Shown here in pieces: positions 27,726 through 27,772 of a stretch of DNA of 27,772 nt (position 1 is the first letter of the stretch; each line of letters begins with the position of its first letter). The position numbers and the translations under genes were made by a program. The notes beneath the pieces were generated by a model that was given only the letters and a program-made list of their open reading frames with translations, had not been told where the DNA came from and made no database searches. The DNA is from Carex sylvatica (lineage: Eukaryota > Streptophyta > Magnoliopsida > Poales > Cyperaceae), in the NCBI GenBank assembly GCA_964058845.1, contig CAXKVR010000736.1, forward strand, positions 1 through 27,772, in the 5' to 3' direction.

Positions 27726-27772
27726 CAAATTTGAAGGTCTAATTTACTGTTAAATTAAAAAAACATTAAATA

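Overview
This is a transposon-rich stretch of plant nuclear DNA, most likely from a eudicot. Three things point that way: single-exon GRAS transcription-factor genes of the LISCL (SCL9/14/33-like) type, a Ty1/copia element primed by initiator-methionine tRNA (TGGTATCAGAGC), and a hAT element, all in AT-rich DNA with long T/A tracts. Nothing here is prokaryotic, and I cannot name the species.

Layout. Two GRAS genes with intact reading frames lie on the plus strand at 1725-3683 (652 aa) and 25240-27204 (654 aa). Between them are the remains of at least three more copies in inverted orientation: a relic holding only promoter and 5' leader exon (about 3886-5475), a minus-strand pseudogene lacking about 750 bp of its middle (6666-7873), and a minus-strand pseudogene (20960 back to about 9400) split by a 10.3 kb insertion. 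Upstream and downstream flanks of the copies are also recognisably homologous, so the window is one small GRAS cluster that grew by segmental, partly inverted duplication and then decayed.

The 10.3 kb insertion is nested. A Ty1/copia element (9980-20275, 277-bp LTRs, 5-bp target duplication AGATT) interrupts the GRAS pseudogene. A 5529-bp hAT element (10740-16268, 8-bp target duplication GCTGGGAG) sits inside the gag region of that copia element. The hAT element carries a broken BED-finger transposase gene and, in its leader, a very long T-rich array of 14-bp units. The copia pol gene is full of stops and frameshifts and holds a tandem triplication of a segment of about 225 bp.

Smaller elements are a 516-bp solo LTR (8028-8543, target duplication CTTAA), a 183-bp MITE with 33/34-bp inverted repeats (4429-4611), a retroposed sequence of about 617 bp with a 13-15-bp target duplication (4651-5267), a 206-bp foldback MITE with a 9-bp target duplication (24568-24773), and two copies of a tRNA-derived SINE (21471-21623 plus, 24205-24359 minus). 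The SINE and MITE at 24.2-24.8 kb lie inside the predicted 5'-leader intron of the second intact GRAS gene.

Functionally, only the two GRAS genes look able to make full-length protein. They would act as nuclear transcriptional co-regulators. Everything between them is pseudogene, transposon or flanking DNA. I found no tRNA, rRNA or other RNA gene and no wholly novel protein system. The unusual material is structural.
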